Below are positions 7,991 through 16,009 of a stretch of 34,499 bases of DNA, piece by piece. Source of the stretch: Planctomycetota bacterium (GTDB lineage Bacteria; Planctomycetota; Phycisphaerae; Phycisphaerales; SM1A02). The translations under genes and the position numbers were made by a program. The number at the start of each line of letters is the position of its first letter. Position 1 is the stretch's first letter. The notes beneath the pieces are model-generated. The model did no database searches. It had not been told where the DNA came from and saw nothing but the letters and a program-made list of their open reading frames with translations. The stretch is taken from the NCBI GenBank assembly GCA_003671025.1, contig QWPW01000033.1, positions 1 through 34,499 on the forward strand. The letters are read 5' to 3'.

Positions 7991-8074
7991 TCTGCGGTCA
8001 ATTTTGCGATCAACTCTGCGATCAACTCTGCGATCAACTCTGCGATCAAATCTGCGATCCAATCTGCGATCCAT
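7991..8074. repeat. 12-bp tandem repeat, seven units, between gyrA and exbD
   Basis: Seven contiguous 12-base units start at 7991, 8003, 8015, 8027, 8039, 8051 and 8063. The consensus is TCTGCGATCAAC on the plus strand. The two central units are identical and the outer ones differ by one to three bases. The array ends exactly at the gyrA stop codon (8075-8077). On the minus strand it forms the 5' end of an ATG-initiated frame that abuts the gyrA stop and would encode Asp-Arg-Arg-Val repeats, but that frame then runs out of phase into exbD. Role unknown. Because the unit is a multiple of three, copy-number change would not shift a reading frame. Confidence 0.9.
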
Positions 8075-10855
8075 TTATGAATCAGGTTCGGTCATAGGCT
8101 TCGCATCGGAGGTCGTGTCGGGCTGCGTGGAATCGCTCGTCGCGAGGTCGGTCGTTTCGGCAGTCGCGTTTGCCAACGCAGCGAGTTCAGCTTCGTCCAT
8201 TCGCGCCGACGCGACACCAACCACCGAATCGCCATCCTTGAGCCGCGTCACGCGAACGCCTTGCGTGTTGCGTCCCACTTCACGAATCTCTGAAGCAGGA
8301 ATGCGCACCAACATGCCGGTACTGCTGACGATCACCACCGAATCACTCTCGCTGATCGGAAGCACGGCGACCACGAGGCCGTTCTTGTCGGTGGTTTGGA
8401 TATCGATGCGGCCTTTGCCTCCGCGCGATTGCGCGCGCGTCGATCCATCTTCGGATTGCACGAGATACTCGCGCAGCGACGTGCGCTTTCCGTAGCCCTT
8501 GCTGGTCACGGTGAGCAGCGCGCACGATTCATCGCAACGGATCAGTCCGACCACTGCGTCAGTGTCGGCGAGTTCGATGCCTTTCACACCCGCCGCGGCG
8601 CGACCCATGACGCGCGCATCGTCTTCCTCAAAGCGAATCGCCATGCCTTCGCGCGTCGCGAGCAGCACATGATCCGTGCCCGAGGTTGAGATCACGCCGA
8701 TGAGATTGTCGTCGTCGTTGAGCCCGATGGCGATGATGCCGCTGCGATTGACGTTGCTGTAATCCTTCAAACTTGTGCGCTTCACGCGACCCTTCGAAGT
8801 GGCGAAGAAGAGGTAGTCCTCCTTCTTCTCGAAGTCTTCGATGGGCAGGAACGTCTTGATCTTTTCGCCTTCGCGCAGTTCGAGCACGTTCACGATTGCG
8901 CGCCCCTTCGCGGTGCGCGCCATCTCGGGAATCTGCCACACCTTGATGCGGAACACGCGCCCGGTGTCAGTGAAACACAGCAAATCATCGTGCGATCCGC
9001 ACACCAACACTTGTTCGACGTAATCATCTTCGCGCGCTTCGGAGCCCTTGATGCCCGTGCCGCCGCGTCCTTGCGTGCGATAGGTGTCAAGCGGCAAACG
9101 CTTGACATAGCCCGCGTGACTCACGGTCAATACGGCCGTGTGCGGCGGAACCATCGATCCCAGTTCGAAGTCTTCGGCTTCATTGGTTTCGATCGCAGTG
9201 CGACGCTCGTCGCCAAAGCGCTCGCCCATTTCCACGGTGTCGGCGCGAACGATGGCGAGAATGAAACGCTCATCGGAGAGGATCAATTCCAGCGCGTCGA
9301 TCTTGCTTAGCAACGCCGCGAGTTCGCTGGCGAGCTTTTCGATTTCGAGTCCGACCAACTGAATCAAGCGCAACGCGCCGATGGCATCCGCTTGCACGCG
9401 GGTGAGATGCACGCCGCCTTTGCCCTGCGTGAACGCCAACTCCGCGCGCTCAACCAATCGCGCGGGAACGATGTCGATGCGCGCATAGTCAGACGAGATA
9501 CGGAACGCGCGCTCCATCAATCGCGTGATGGCTTCGTCGCGGGTACGGCTCGAACGAATGAGACGAATGACTTCGTCGATGTCGCACACCGCGTAAATCA
9601 AACCTTCCAACTTGTGCGCCGCTTGGCGCGCTTGACGGAGTTCAAACTCAGTGCGCCGACGAATCACACTGCAGCGGTGATCGACGTAGCACTGAATCAA
9701 CTGACGCAGCGACAGCGTGCGCGGCTGGTGATTGATCAGCGCGATGTTCTGAATCGAATACGACGATTGCAGCGGAGTAAATTCGTAGAGCTGCTTCTCG
9801 ACTGTCGCAGGGTCAGCGCTCTTCTTGAGGATGACTTGAATGCGCGTGCGCGCGTCGCGGCCGGAGTGATTGCGCACATCAGAGATTTCGGTGATGCGAT
9901 CAGGATCTTTGGCAGCTTCAACGATCTTCTCGATGAGCGCGCTTTGCGAAATCTGAAAGGGAATCTCGTCGATCACAATCGCGTCGCGTCCATTGACTTT
10001 CTCGTGACGCACGCGGCCGCGCACGATGATGCGCCCGCGTCCTGCGGAGTACGCCTCGAGAATTCCGCGCCGACCCATGATGATGCCGCCCGTAGGGAAA
10101 TCAGGGCCAGGAACGATGTCCATCAAGCGCTCGACGCCGATGAGCGGGTCATCGATGGTGGCCACGATGGCCGTGCAAATCTCGCGCACATTGTGGGGAG
10201 GCATCGTGCTCGACATTCCCACCGCGATCCCGCTCGAACCATTCACCAACAGATTGGGGAACTTCGCCGGGAGCACCATCGGCTCCATCAATCGATCGTC
10301 GTAGTTGGGTTTGAAGTCGACAGTTTCTTTGTCGAGATCTTCCATCAACGCCATGGCGTGCGCAGTCATGCGCGCTTCGGTGTAACGCATCGCTGCCGGT
10401 GGATCGCCTTCGATGGAACCGAAGTTGCCTTGCTTGTCGACGAGCATGTAGCGCGTCTTCCAATCTTGTCCGAGGTTCACCATCGTGGGATAGATCACGC
10501 TCTCGCCGTGCGGGTGATAGTTACCACTGGTATCGCCGCAGATCTTGGCGCACTTGATGTGCTTCTTGCCCGGTGCGAGACGGAGATCATTCATCGCCAC
10601 CAAGATGCGTCGCTGTGAAGGCTTGAGTCCATCACGCGCATCAGGCAGCGCGCGATCCATGATCGTGCTCATGGCGTAGGTGAGATAGCTCTCGTGCAAC
10701 TCGCGATCGATGTCGAGGTCGATCACGCGATCCATAATTTGTTCAGTGACTGTCTCAACAATCGCAGCGACGACCTCGCCCTTTTTCGGCGTGCTCTTTG
10801 CAGTCGGCTGCGGTGGTGGAGTGGAATCGTCTGCTGGAGTTGCGCCGTCGGTCAT
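8075..10855 (-). CDS. gyrA: DNA gyrase subunit A
   Basis: A 926-residue GyrA (E. coli: 875), the breakage-reunion subunit that introduces negative supercoils with GyrB. The catalytic tyrosine is Y158 in AAMRYTEAR. The quinolone-resistance region reads HPHGESVIYPTM (114-125), with Ser119 at the E. coli Ser83 position and Pro123 at the Asp87 position. The canonical GyrA-box site holds QGRGGTG (595-601) instead of QRRGGKG, and a second box-like QSRGGKG occurs at 809-815 in the C-terminal beta-pinwheel. The N-terminus has about 36 extra residues rich in Pro/Lys/Ala, and the tail is acidic. Start ATG at 10855, with GAAGGA eight bases upstream. It heads a same-strand run with exbD and the TonB-like gene; gyrB is not in the window. 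The GyrA-box match, with no separate parC visible, supports gyrase over topoisomerase IV. Confidence 0.97.
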   Translation of the reverse strand: MTDGATPADDSTPPPQPTAKSTPKKGEVVAAIVETVTEQIMDRVIDLDIDRELHESYLTYAMSTIMDRALPDARDGLKPSQRRILVAMNDLRLAPGKKHIKCAKICGDTSGNYHPHGESVIYPTMVNLGQDWKTRYMLVDKQGNFGSIEGDPPAAMRYTEARMTAHAMALMEDLDKETVDFKPNYDDRLMEPMVLPAKFPNLLVNGSSGIAVGMSSTMPPHNVREICTAIVATIDDPLIGVERLMDIVPGPDFPTGGIIMGRRGILEAYSAGRGRIIVRGRVRHEKVNGRDAIVIDEIPFQISQSALIEKIVEAAKDPDRITEISDVRNHSGRDARTRIQVILKKSADPATVEKQLYEFTPLQSSYSIQNIALINHQPRTLSLRQLIQCYVDHRCSVIRRRTEFELRQARQAAHKLEGLIYAVCDIDEVIRLIRSSRTRDEAITRLMERAFRISSDYARIDIVPARLVERAELAFTQGKGGVHLTRVQADAIGALRLIQLVGLEIEKLASELAALLSKIDALELILSDERFILAIVRADTVEMGERFGDERRTAIETNEAEDFELGSMVPPHTAVLTVSHAGYVKRLPLDTYRTQGRGGTGIKGSEAREDDYVEQVLVCGSHDDLLCFTDTGRVFRIKVWQIPEMARTAKGRAIVNVLELREGEKIKTFLPIEDFEKKEDYLFFATSKGRVKRTSLKDYSNVNRSGIIAIGLNDDDNLIGVISTSGTDHVLLATREGMAIRFEEDDARVMGRAAAGVKGIELADTDAVVGLIRCDESCALLTVTSKGYGKRTSLREYLVQSEDGSTRAQSRGGKGRIDIQTTDKNGLVVAVLPISESDSVVIVSSTGMLVRIPASEIREVGRNTQGVRVTRLKDGDSVVGVASARMDEAELAALANATAETTDLATSDSTQPDTTSDAKPMTEPDS

Positions 10856-11015
10856 GAGTGGATTCCTTCAAACTTGACCGCCCAGAGAGGCCGTACAAGT
10901 GAAACCGAATCCTAGCAGAAATGGCTTATTTTTACCTGCGTGACGCGTGTTTGAGCGGTGAGGATTCGCGCTCAAAAAACCGCGACCGCAACGCATGCTC
11001 GCACGACGCGTTCGA

Positions 11016-11954
11016 TCACTCGTCGACGATGCCAACGATGGCGATACCCGCGCGTTCCGCTTCTGCGATGACCGCAGGGCGATCCACAAAAATCACCCGA
11101 CCAGCACCAAGCGCGAGGCATCCTCCGCCCGCAGCACGCATGCGTTGAATGGTGGACACGCCGATGGTGGGAACATCCGCGCGCATGTCGTGGCCCGCGC
11201 GCGCGGTCTTGAGCAACGTCCAACCTTTGCGGCGACAGAGCATGCCTGCGCGTTGAATCATCGCGTCGGTTCCTTCCACGGCTTCGACCGCGATCACGTC
11301 GCGTTCGCGCACGACCATGCCTTGGCCAATGTCGAGCGCGCCGATCTGTTGCAACAACGGCCAACCGAAGGCGATGTCCGCGACCTGCGCTGCATTGGGA
11401 GTGCAACGGGTCATGATTCCCGCCACGCTCATGTGATTTTGAATGTAAGTGGTTGAGTCAATCAAGGTGAGTCCCTCAAGAGCGAGGTTGTCGGCGAGAG
11501 TGGTGAGTAAGGTTGCCGAGCGGTGGTCGTGACGCAGAGTTCCGTACCAAAGTTTGATGGCACGCCAATCGGGAAGTTGTCGCAGCACGCGCAGCGGATC
11601 GTGCATGCGCGCTTTGGAGACGCGGCCCACCATCACGCATTCACGAATGCCAAATCGTCGCGCGAGGCGAATCCATTTTCCGATTTGCACAACGCCTGCC
11701 GAGGCGAATTCATCACAAAACGAGGGCAATTCAGGGGTAAACTGATCGTGCAGTCCAATGCATGCGACGCGTCTGCCCGCCGCATGAATGCCTCGAGCCA
11801 CCAACAACGGAAGCTCGCCTTCGCCCGCGATCAAGCCGATCGGAGGCTGTGCAACGGTTGCCGCCGCCACGTGCTGCGCCGGCGATTTCGACGAACCGTG
11901 TGTTGAACATAGATCAACACTCGACACGCAATCGTGCGTCACGACAGCGCTCAT
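11016..11954 (-). CDS. lpxI: UDP-2,3-diacylglucosamine pyrophosphohydrolase LpxI
   Basis: A 312-residue LpxI (DUF1009 family). It hydrolyses UDP-2,3-diacylglucosamine to lipid X and UMP in lipid A synthesis, the step done by LpxH in E. coli. The N-terminal domain starts at PIGLIAGEGELPLLVARG (38-55). Further on come VGRVSKARM (109-117) and LIDSTTYI, then VEAVEGTD (223-230), whose Asp230 matches the catalytic aspartate known from Caulobacter LpxI. The family usually starts right at the GLIAG motif, so the first 37 residues are an extension; a later GTG start is possible. The chosen ATG (11952-11954) shares one base with the upstream gene's TGA, giving tight translational coupling. It implies that this organism makes lipid A. 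Confidence 0.93.
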   Translation of the reverse strand: MSAVVTHDCVSSVDLCSTHGSSKSPAQHVAAATVAQPPIGLIAGEGELPLLVARGIHAAGRRVACIGLHDQFTPELPSFCDEFASAGVVQIGKWIRLARRFGIRECVMVGRVSKARMHDPLRVLRQLPDWRAIKLWYGTLRHDHRSATLLTTLADNLALEGLTLIDSTTYIQNHMSVAGIMTRCTPNAAQVADIAFGWPLLQQIGALDIGQGMVVRERDVIAVEAVEGTDAMIQRAGMLCRRKGWTLLKTARAGHDMRADVPTIGVSTIQRMRAAGGGCLALGAGRVIFVDRPAVIAEAERAGIAIVGIVDE

Positions 11955-12559
11955 CAACCCTTCGGACCCATGGGCAGAAATCGCTCAGGGTCTGCATGCA
12001 CTGGTGTATGCGCGTGCACTTGCAGCCACTCCAAGAGCGGCTCTAATTCGGTGCCAAACTGCACGATTTCGCGCACGGCGCTGCGCACGAAGCGCTCGCG
12101 AATCGCGTGCTCGATGAGCGATTGCAGCGGGAGGTAGTAGCCGTGATCGTCGAGCACCGCGATGGGCTTGTCGTGATCGCCGATCTGTCGCCCCACCAAT
12201 GTTTCGAAGAATTCTTCGAACGTTCCCATGCCGCCGGGCAACACCAAAAACGCATCGGCGCGTTCGATGAGCAGCCGCTTGCGTTCGCGCATGGTGTCGA
12301 CCACTACGAGTTCATCGCAGCCGTCCCAACCTTGCTCGAGATTGAGAAACTTGCGCGTGATGATTCCCTCGACGCGGCCACCCGCGGCCTTGCATGCGCG
12401 CGCGGCCTCGCCCATGAGGCCGAGCCCGCCGCCGCCGTAGACCAAGGTGATGTTGTGCCGCGCGAGCAACTCGCCCGCCGCACGAGCGGCCACCGAAAAG
12501 TGTGGATCGAGACTTCTCGAACTCGAGCAATAGATGGTCACGGATCGCAGAGTGGACAT
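11954..12559 (-). CDS. LOG-family protein (TIGR00730), probable nucleotide phosphoribohydrolase
   Basis: A 201-residue LOG/TIGR00730 protein with a Rossmann-like fold. It has the glycine-rich YGGGGLGLMG (41-50) and the PGGMGTFEE signature (108-116), plus the MRERK segment (90-94) that completes the phosphoribosyl-binding site in LOG enzymes. Characterised relatives release the base from cytokinin riboside or other nucleoside monophosphates; the substrate here is not known. The ATG at 12559 is chosen because an AAGG lies eight bases upstream (plus-strand 12568-12571). A second in-frame ATG at 12583 would add eight residues but would overlap the divergent gene's start. The stop overlaps the lpxI start by one base. 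The coupling to lipid A synthesis has no obvious biochemical reason. Confidence 0.85.
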   Translation of the reverse strand: MSTLRSVTIYCSSSRSLDPHFSVAARAAGELLARHNITLVYGGGGLGLMGEAARACKAAGGRVEGIITRKFLNLEQGWDGCDELVVVDTMRERKRLLIERADAFLVLPGGMGTFEEFFETLVGRQIGDHDKPIAVLDDHGYYLPLQSLIEHAIRERFVRSAVREIVQFGTELEPLLEWLQVHAHTPVHADPERFLPMGPKG

Positions 12560-12581
12560 CGCGTGTACCTTATCGAGAGTC

Positions 12582-13730
12582 ATGCTCGGCATCGTCCTCG
12601 GACTTCTCCTTCTCGGCTTCACGATTTCGGCAGCGGCCAGCGGGGTTCTCGCGCGCGTCGGTCGCTCCATCGGCGCACTCGACAGCCAAGGGTCCAACGG
12701 CCACGTCAAAGTGCTGCGAAGTGTGCCCAATATCGGGGGAATCGCCATCTTTTGGTCGGCCGTCGGTCCGCTTGCCGGCGGAATCGCGCTGGTGCTTCTC
12801 GCGCCCGAGCGTCTCCAAGAATGGGCGCCCTCGCTCGAGCCGCACCTCACGCACGCGCAAGCAACGGCGAACGATTGGATCGTCATCGTCGCCGGCGCGT
12901 TGGTGTTGCACGTGATGGGATTGGTCGATGATCGCCGCGCTATCGCTGCGTGGCCCAAACTGGGATTGCAGTTGTCGGTGGCGATCGCCACGGTGCTGCT
13001 CTCCGATGTGCGCCTGTTGCACGCGGTCACCGCTGACTACGCGTGGGGCGAGATCGCCAGCATCGCGCTCACCGTCGCGTGGATTGTGGTCGTGGTCAAC
13101 GCGGTCAACTTCATCGACAACATGGACGGACTTGCGGGCGGCGTTGCGATGATCGCGGCGTTGTGCTTCATGGTCGCCACGATCTTGAATGGGCAGTGGT
13201 TCATCGCTTCAGCACTCGCGCTCTTGGCTGGATCACTCGCAGGATTCTTGGTGTGGAACGTCCCGCCCGCGACGATTTTCATGGGCGACGGCGGCTCGCT
13301 GTTCATCGGATACATCTTGGCCACGTTGGCGGCGCGCACGACGTTTGTTGATGCCGCGCATCCCGACTTCGCGCTGGGAACTGCGTGGTACGGCGTGTTC
13401 ATGCCGCTGCTTGTGCTCGCGATTCCACTCTACGACGGCGTGTATGTCACGGTGTGGCGATTGCGCCGAGGCAAGAGTCCGTTCGTCGGCGGACACGAAC
13501 ACATCTCGCATCGTTTGGTGCAGTTGGGTTTGTCCAAGCGTCGCGCCGTGTTCGTGCTGTGGCTGCTCACCGCGGTCACCGCGTCGAGTGGCATTGGTCT
13601 TGGATTGATGAAGCCGTGGCAAGCAGCGCTCGTGGGAATCCAGTTGATGGGAATTTTTCTGGTGATGCTCGTGCTCGAAACCAGCGTGGCGCGCATCGAA
13701 GATCCACTGCCTGAGCAGGATCGACGGTGA
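12582..13730 (+). CDS. WecA/MraY-superfamily phosphosugar-1-P transferase
   Basis: A 382-residue polytopic membrane enzyme of the polyprenyl-phosphate N-acetylhexosamine-1-P transferase superfamily, with about ten hydrophobic helices. Motifs: VPNIGGIAI (48-56), GLVDDRR with the Asp pair (113-119), NFIDNMDGLAGG (176-187), FMGDGGSLF (233-241) and the loop-5 motif GHEHISHRL (304-312), close to the HIHHRL of WecA-type enzymes. It would load a sugar phosphate onto undecaprenyl phosphate to begin a surface glycan. The GT4 motifs and the neighbouring ligase-like gene point to WecA/TagO rather than MraY. Start ATG at 12582, 22 bases from the divergent LOG gene. The stop overlaps the next start as GTGA. 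Confidence 0.88.
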   Translation: MLGIVLGLLLLGFTISAAASGVLARVGRSIGALDSQGSNGHVKVLRSVPNIGGIAIFWSAVGPLAGGIALVLLAPERLQEWAPSLEPHLTHAQATANDWIVIVAGALVLHVMGLVDDRRAIAAWPKLGLQLSVAIATVLLSDVRLLHAVTADYAWGEIASIALTVAWIVVVVNAVNFIDNMDGLAGGVAMIAALCFMVATILNGQWFIASALALLAGSLAGFLVWNVPPATIFMGDGGSLFIGYILATLAARTTFVDAAHPDFALGTAWYGVFMPLLVLAIPLYDGVYVTVWRLRRGKSPFVGGHEHISHRLVQLGLSKRRAVFVLWLLTAVTASSGIGLGLMKPWQAALVGIQLMGIFLVMLVLETSVARIEDPLPEQDRR

Positions 13731-15967
13731 ACGCGTTTCGATCCAGCGCGCACGGGTTGCGCTTGGCTGGATTCGCTGGAATTCTCGGGGTTTGCGCGCT
13801 GCGCGCGTTGCTGCCGATTCAACCGCAACTGTGGTTTGATGTCGATCCCGCGCTCGATGCCATGCCCATGTTGGCGATGGGGCCGACGGGTTCGCATGTG
13901 CTCGATGTGTTGCTCATTCTCGCGGCGACGCTCGCCATCGCCGGCGAACATCGTGCGGGCCTGGGTGTGCACTGGAGCATGGTGTTGTTGGCGTTGGCGC
14001 CGCTGCCTGCGCTTGCGTATTGGGGACAAAACAGCATTGACGCGTTTCGCGGTGATACGTGGCTTGCGGCAGCATTGGCGTTTGTCGCGCTCGCGCATCT
14101 GGTGCGCGAACGATCGTTGCGCGTGATGGCCATCGCGATTGTGGTTGCGCTTACCGCAGCATTCGCGCTTCGTGGCATCGTGCAAGTGACCACCGAGCAT
14201 GACGCGACAGTCGCGCTGTTTCGCGAGACACGAGCAACGTTTTTCGCGGAGCGCGGTTGGAGTGCGGACTCAAGTGCCGCGCGCACCTACGAGCGTCGAT
14301 TGATGCAAGCGGAAGCGACGGGGTGGTTTGGATTTTCCAATGTCTTCTCGACGTTCATGGGTGTCGGCGCGTTGGTGTTGGGCGCGACGGCGGTGATGTC
14401 GTGGCGTCGCGTGAAATCCACGCTCACGATGAGCTTGACCATCGCCGCGCTCGCCTGCGCCGCGTTGTTAGTGATCAACGGAGGCAAGGGCGCACTGGGC
14501 GCGACCGCACTCGCGGCGTTGCTGCTGCTGTGGATCGTGCGCAGCAAGTCTGCTCCGCGCGCAAGCATCGTGTTCGTGCTCGTTGCGGTGATGCTCGCGG
14601 CCGTCGCAGTGCGCGGCTTGGTGGGTACCCAACTGGGCGAATTGAGTCTGCTCTTTCGCGCCTATTACCTCGAGGCCGCGGCGCGCATGTATGGGCAAAT
14701 GCCCGTGCAAATGCTGGTTTTTGGCGTCGGACCTGCTGGGGTGCAGGAGGTGTTCAACGCGATGAAACCCGCGCAGTGCCCTGAGGATGTTGCCAGTTTG
14801 CATTCGATGTTTGTCGATTGGATGGCGAGCATCGGGGCAATCTCTGCGTTGGCGTGGAGCGTGATGATCGCGCTCGCGTTTCGCGGGCGCGTCGCCGTTG
14901 CGAAGAGGGAAGAGAGCGATGAGCGGAGCAACATTTCGACGATGACGGTGCGCCTCGCGACGATCATCGGCGCAGTGGTGCTCATCGCGCAAGCGTCTGT
15001 GGAACAAGCAGCGCTCGATGCATTAGGTCTCATGCTGCGCGGCATAGGACTGCTGGCATTCGCGCTCATCGCGTCGATGTTGGCGCAGGCGCTGAACACG
15101 CTCAACGCGCGCGCGCTTGCGGCGATCGCGCTTGCGATGGCGGCGTTGGTGATGATTCACGCGCAAATCGAAATGACCGCCTGGCTGCCCACATCGTGCG
15201 TGTTGGCCTTGGTCTGTGTCGCGTGCGGAAGCAACTGCGCGGCGACGAACAGCGAACACGCGCGCAGTTCATCACGCACGCACTTTGCCATGATTGCCAG
15301 TGGCGCACTCGTGCTAGCGGCACTGTTGATGTGCACACGCGACGCACTCGACGCATTCACACGCGACCGCGCGTTGGAGAACGCCGCGCAACAACTCGCG
15401 CCATTGGCACACGCGCGCAGCGAAGGAAAGCCACTCGCGCGCGAGATCGAGTTAGCGACGCGCCTCAGTGTGGCGCAGCAACTCATCGACATCGACGCGA
15501 CGCGCAGCAGCGTTCCAATGGAAGCAGCGGTGCGCCAACTCGTAGCCGCCGCGCAATTCGAAACGCAGCGCGATTCAACGCAACCACGTGGAGCCTTGGA
15601 TGGAGCCGTCGATGGAGCCGCGTTCACGCGTGCGTTGAACGTCGCGCGCGAAAGATTGACTGCGCATCCCGCGCGAGCAATCGCGTTGCTGGCGGGATTA
15701 TCGATGGAAAAATTGCGCTACTCGCACACGCTCGATGACGCGCAGCAGCAGGAATTGCTGGGATTTGTCGCGGTTGGAGCGCAACGACAACCGGCGAGCG
15801 CGCGTCGTCGCGGCGATCTGGCGCAAGCGTATGCATCCATCGGACGCATCGATGATGCTCGTCGCGTTGCGCGCGAAGCTCTGACCCTCGACGATCAGTT
15901 GTCACTCGATCCGCTCGCGCAATTCTCAGAGCGCGAACGTGCGCGCATGACTACTCTCGCGCAGTGA
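13727..15967 (+). CDS. O-antigen ligase/polymerase-like membrane protein
   Basis: A 746-residue protein that starts with GTG at 13727, overlapping the previous stop. Residues 1-300 contain about eight or nine hydrophobic helices. The region LFRAYYLEAAARMY...FGVGPAG (about 310-345), followed by SLHSMFVDWMASIG (about 357-371), matches the Wzy_C/O-antigen ligase periplasmic-loop pattern. More helices follow to about 560. The last 180 residues are soluble, Ala/Arg-rich and helical, with TPR character (AQAYASIGRIDDARRVAREAL). Together with the preceding glycan-priming enzyme it suggests assembly of a lipid-linked surface polysaccharide. Ligase and polymerase (Wzy) versions cannot be told apart by sequence alone. 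Other glycan genes such as a flippase and most glycosyltransferases are not adjacent, so the locus is incomplete here. Confidence 0.75.
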   Translation: MNAFRSSAHGLRLAGFAGILGVCALRALLPIQPQLWFDVDPALDAMPMLAMGPTGSHVLDVLLILAATLAIAGEHRAGLGVHWSMVLLALAPLPALAYWGQNSIDAFRGDTWLAAALAFVALAHLVRERSLRVMAIAIVVALTAAFALRGIVQVTTEHDATVALFRETRATFFAERGWSADSSAARTYERRLMQAEATGWFGFSNVFSTFMGVGALVLGATAVMSWRRVKSTLTMSLTIAALACAALLVINGGKGALGATALAALLLLWIVRSKSAPRASIVFVLVAVMLAAVAVRGLVGTQLGELSLLFRAYYLEAAARMYGQMPVQMLVFGVGPAGVQEVFNAMKPAQCPEDVASLHSMFVDWMASIGAISALAWSVMIALAFRGRVAVAKREESDERSNISTMTVRLATIIGAVVLIAQASVEQAALDALGLMLRGIGLLAFALIASMLAQALNTLNARALAAIALAMAALVMIHAQIEMTAWLPTSCVLALVCVACGSNCAATNSEHARSSSRTHFAMIASGALVLAALLMCTRDALDAFTRDRALENAAQQLAPLAHARSEGKPLAREIELATRLSVAQQLIDIDATRSSVPMEAAVRQLVAAAQFETQRDSTQPRGALDGAVDGAAFTRALNVARERLTAHPARAIALLAGLSMEKLRYSHTLDDAQQQELLGFVAVGAQRQPASARRRGDLAQAYASIGRIDDARRVAREALTLDDQLSLDPLAQFSERERARMTTLAQ

Positions 15968-16009
15968 ACGCACGCGCTCGTACTGAGACGCTGCGTCGCT
16001 CTCGTATTA

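Noticed and set aside
7868-8074. 68-codon minus-strand frame encoding Asp-Arg-Arg-Val repeats that begins right after the gyrA stop
   Set aside because: Its latter half is exbD read out of phase and its first half is only the tandem repeat, so a real protein is unlikely. The repeat itself is reported.
10905-10935. TAGGAT on the minus strand as a gyrA -10 box
   Set aside because: No recognisable -35 at 16-18 bases, so not listed as a promoter.
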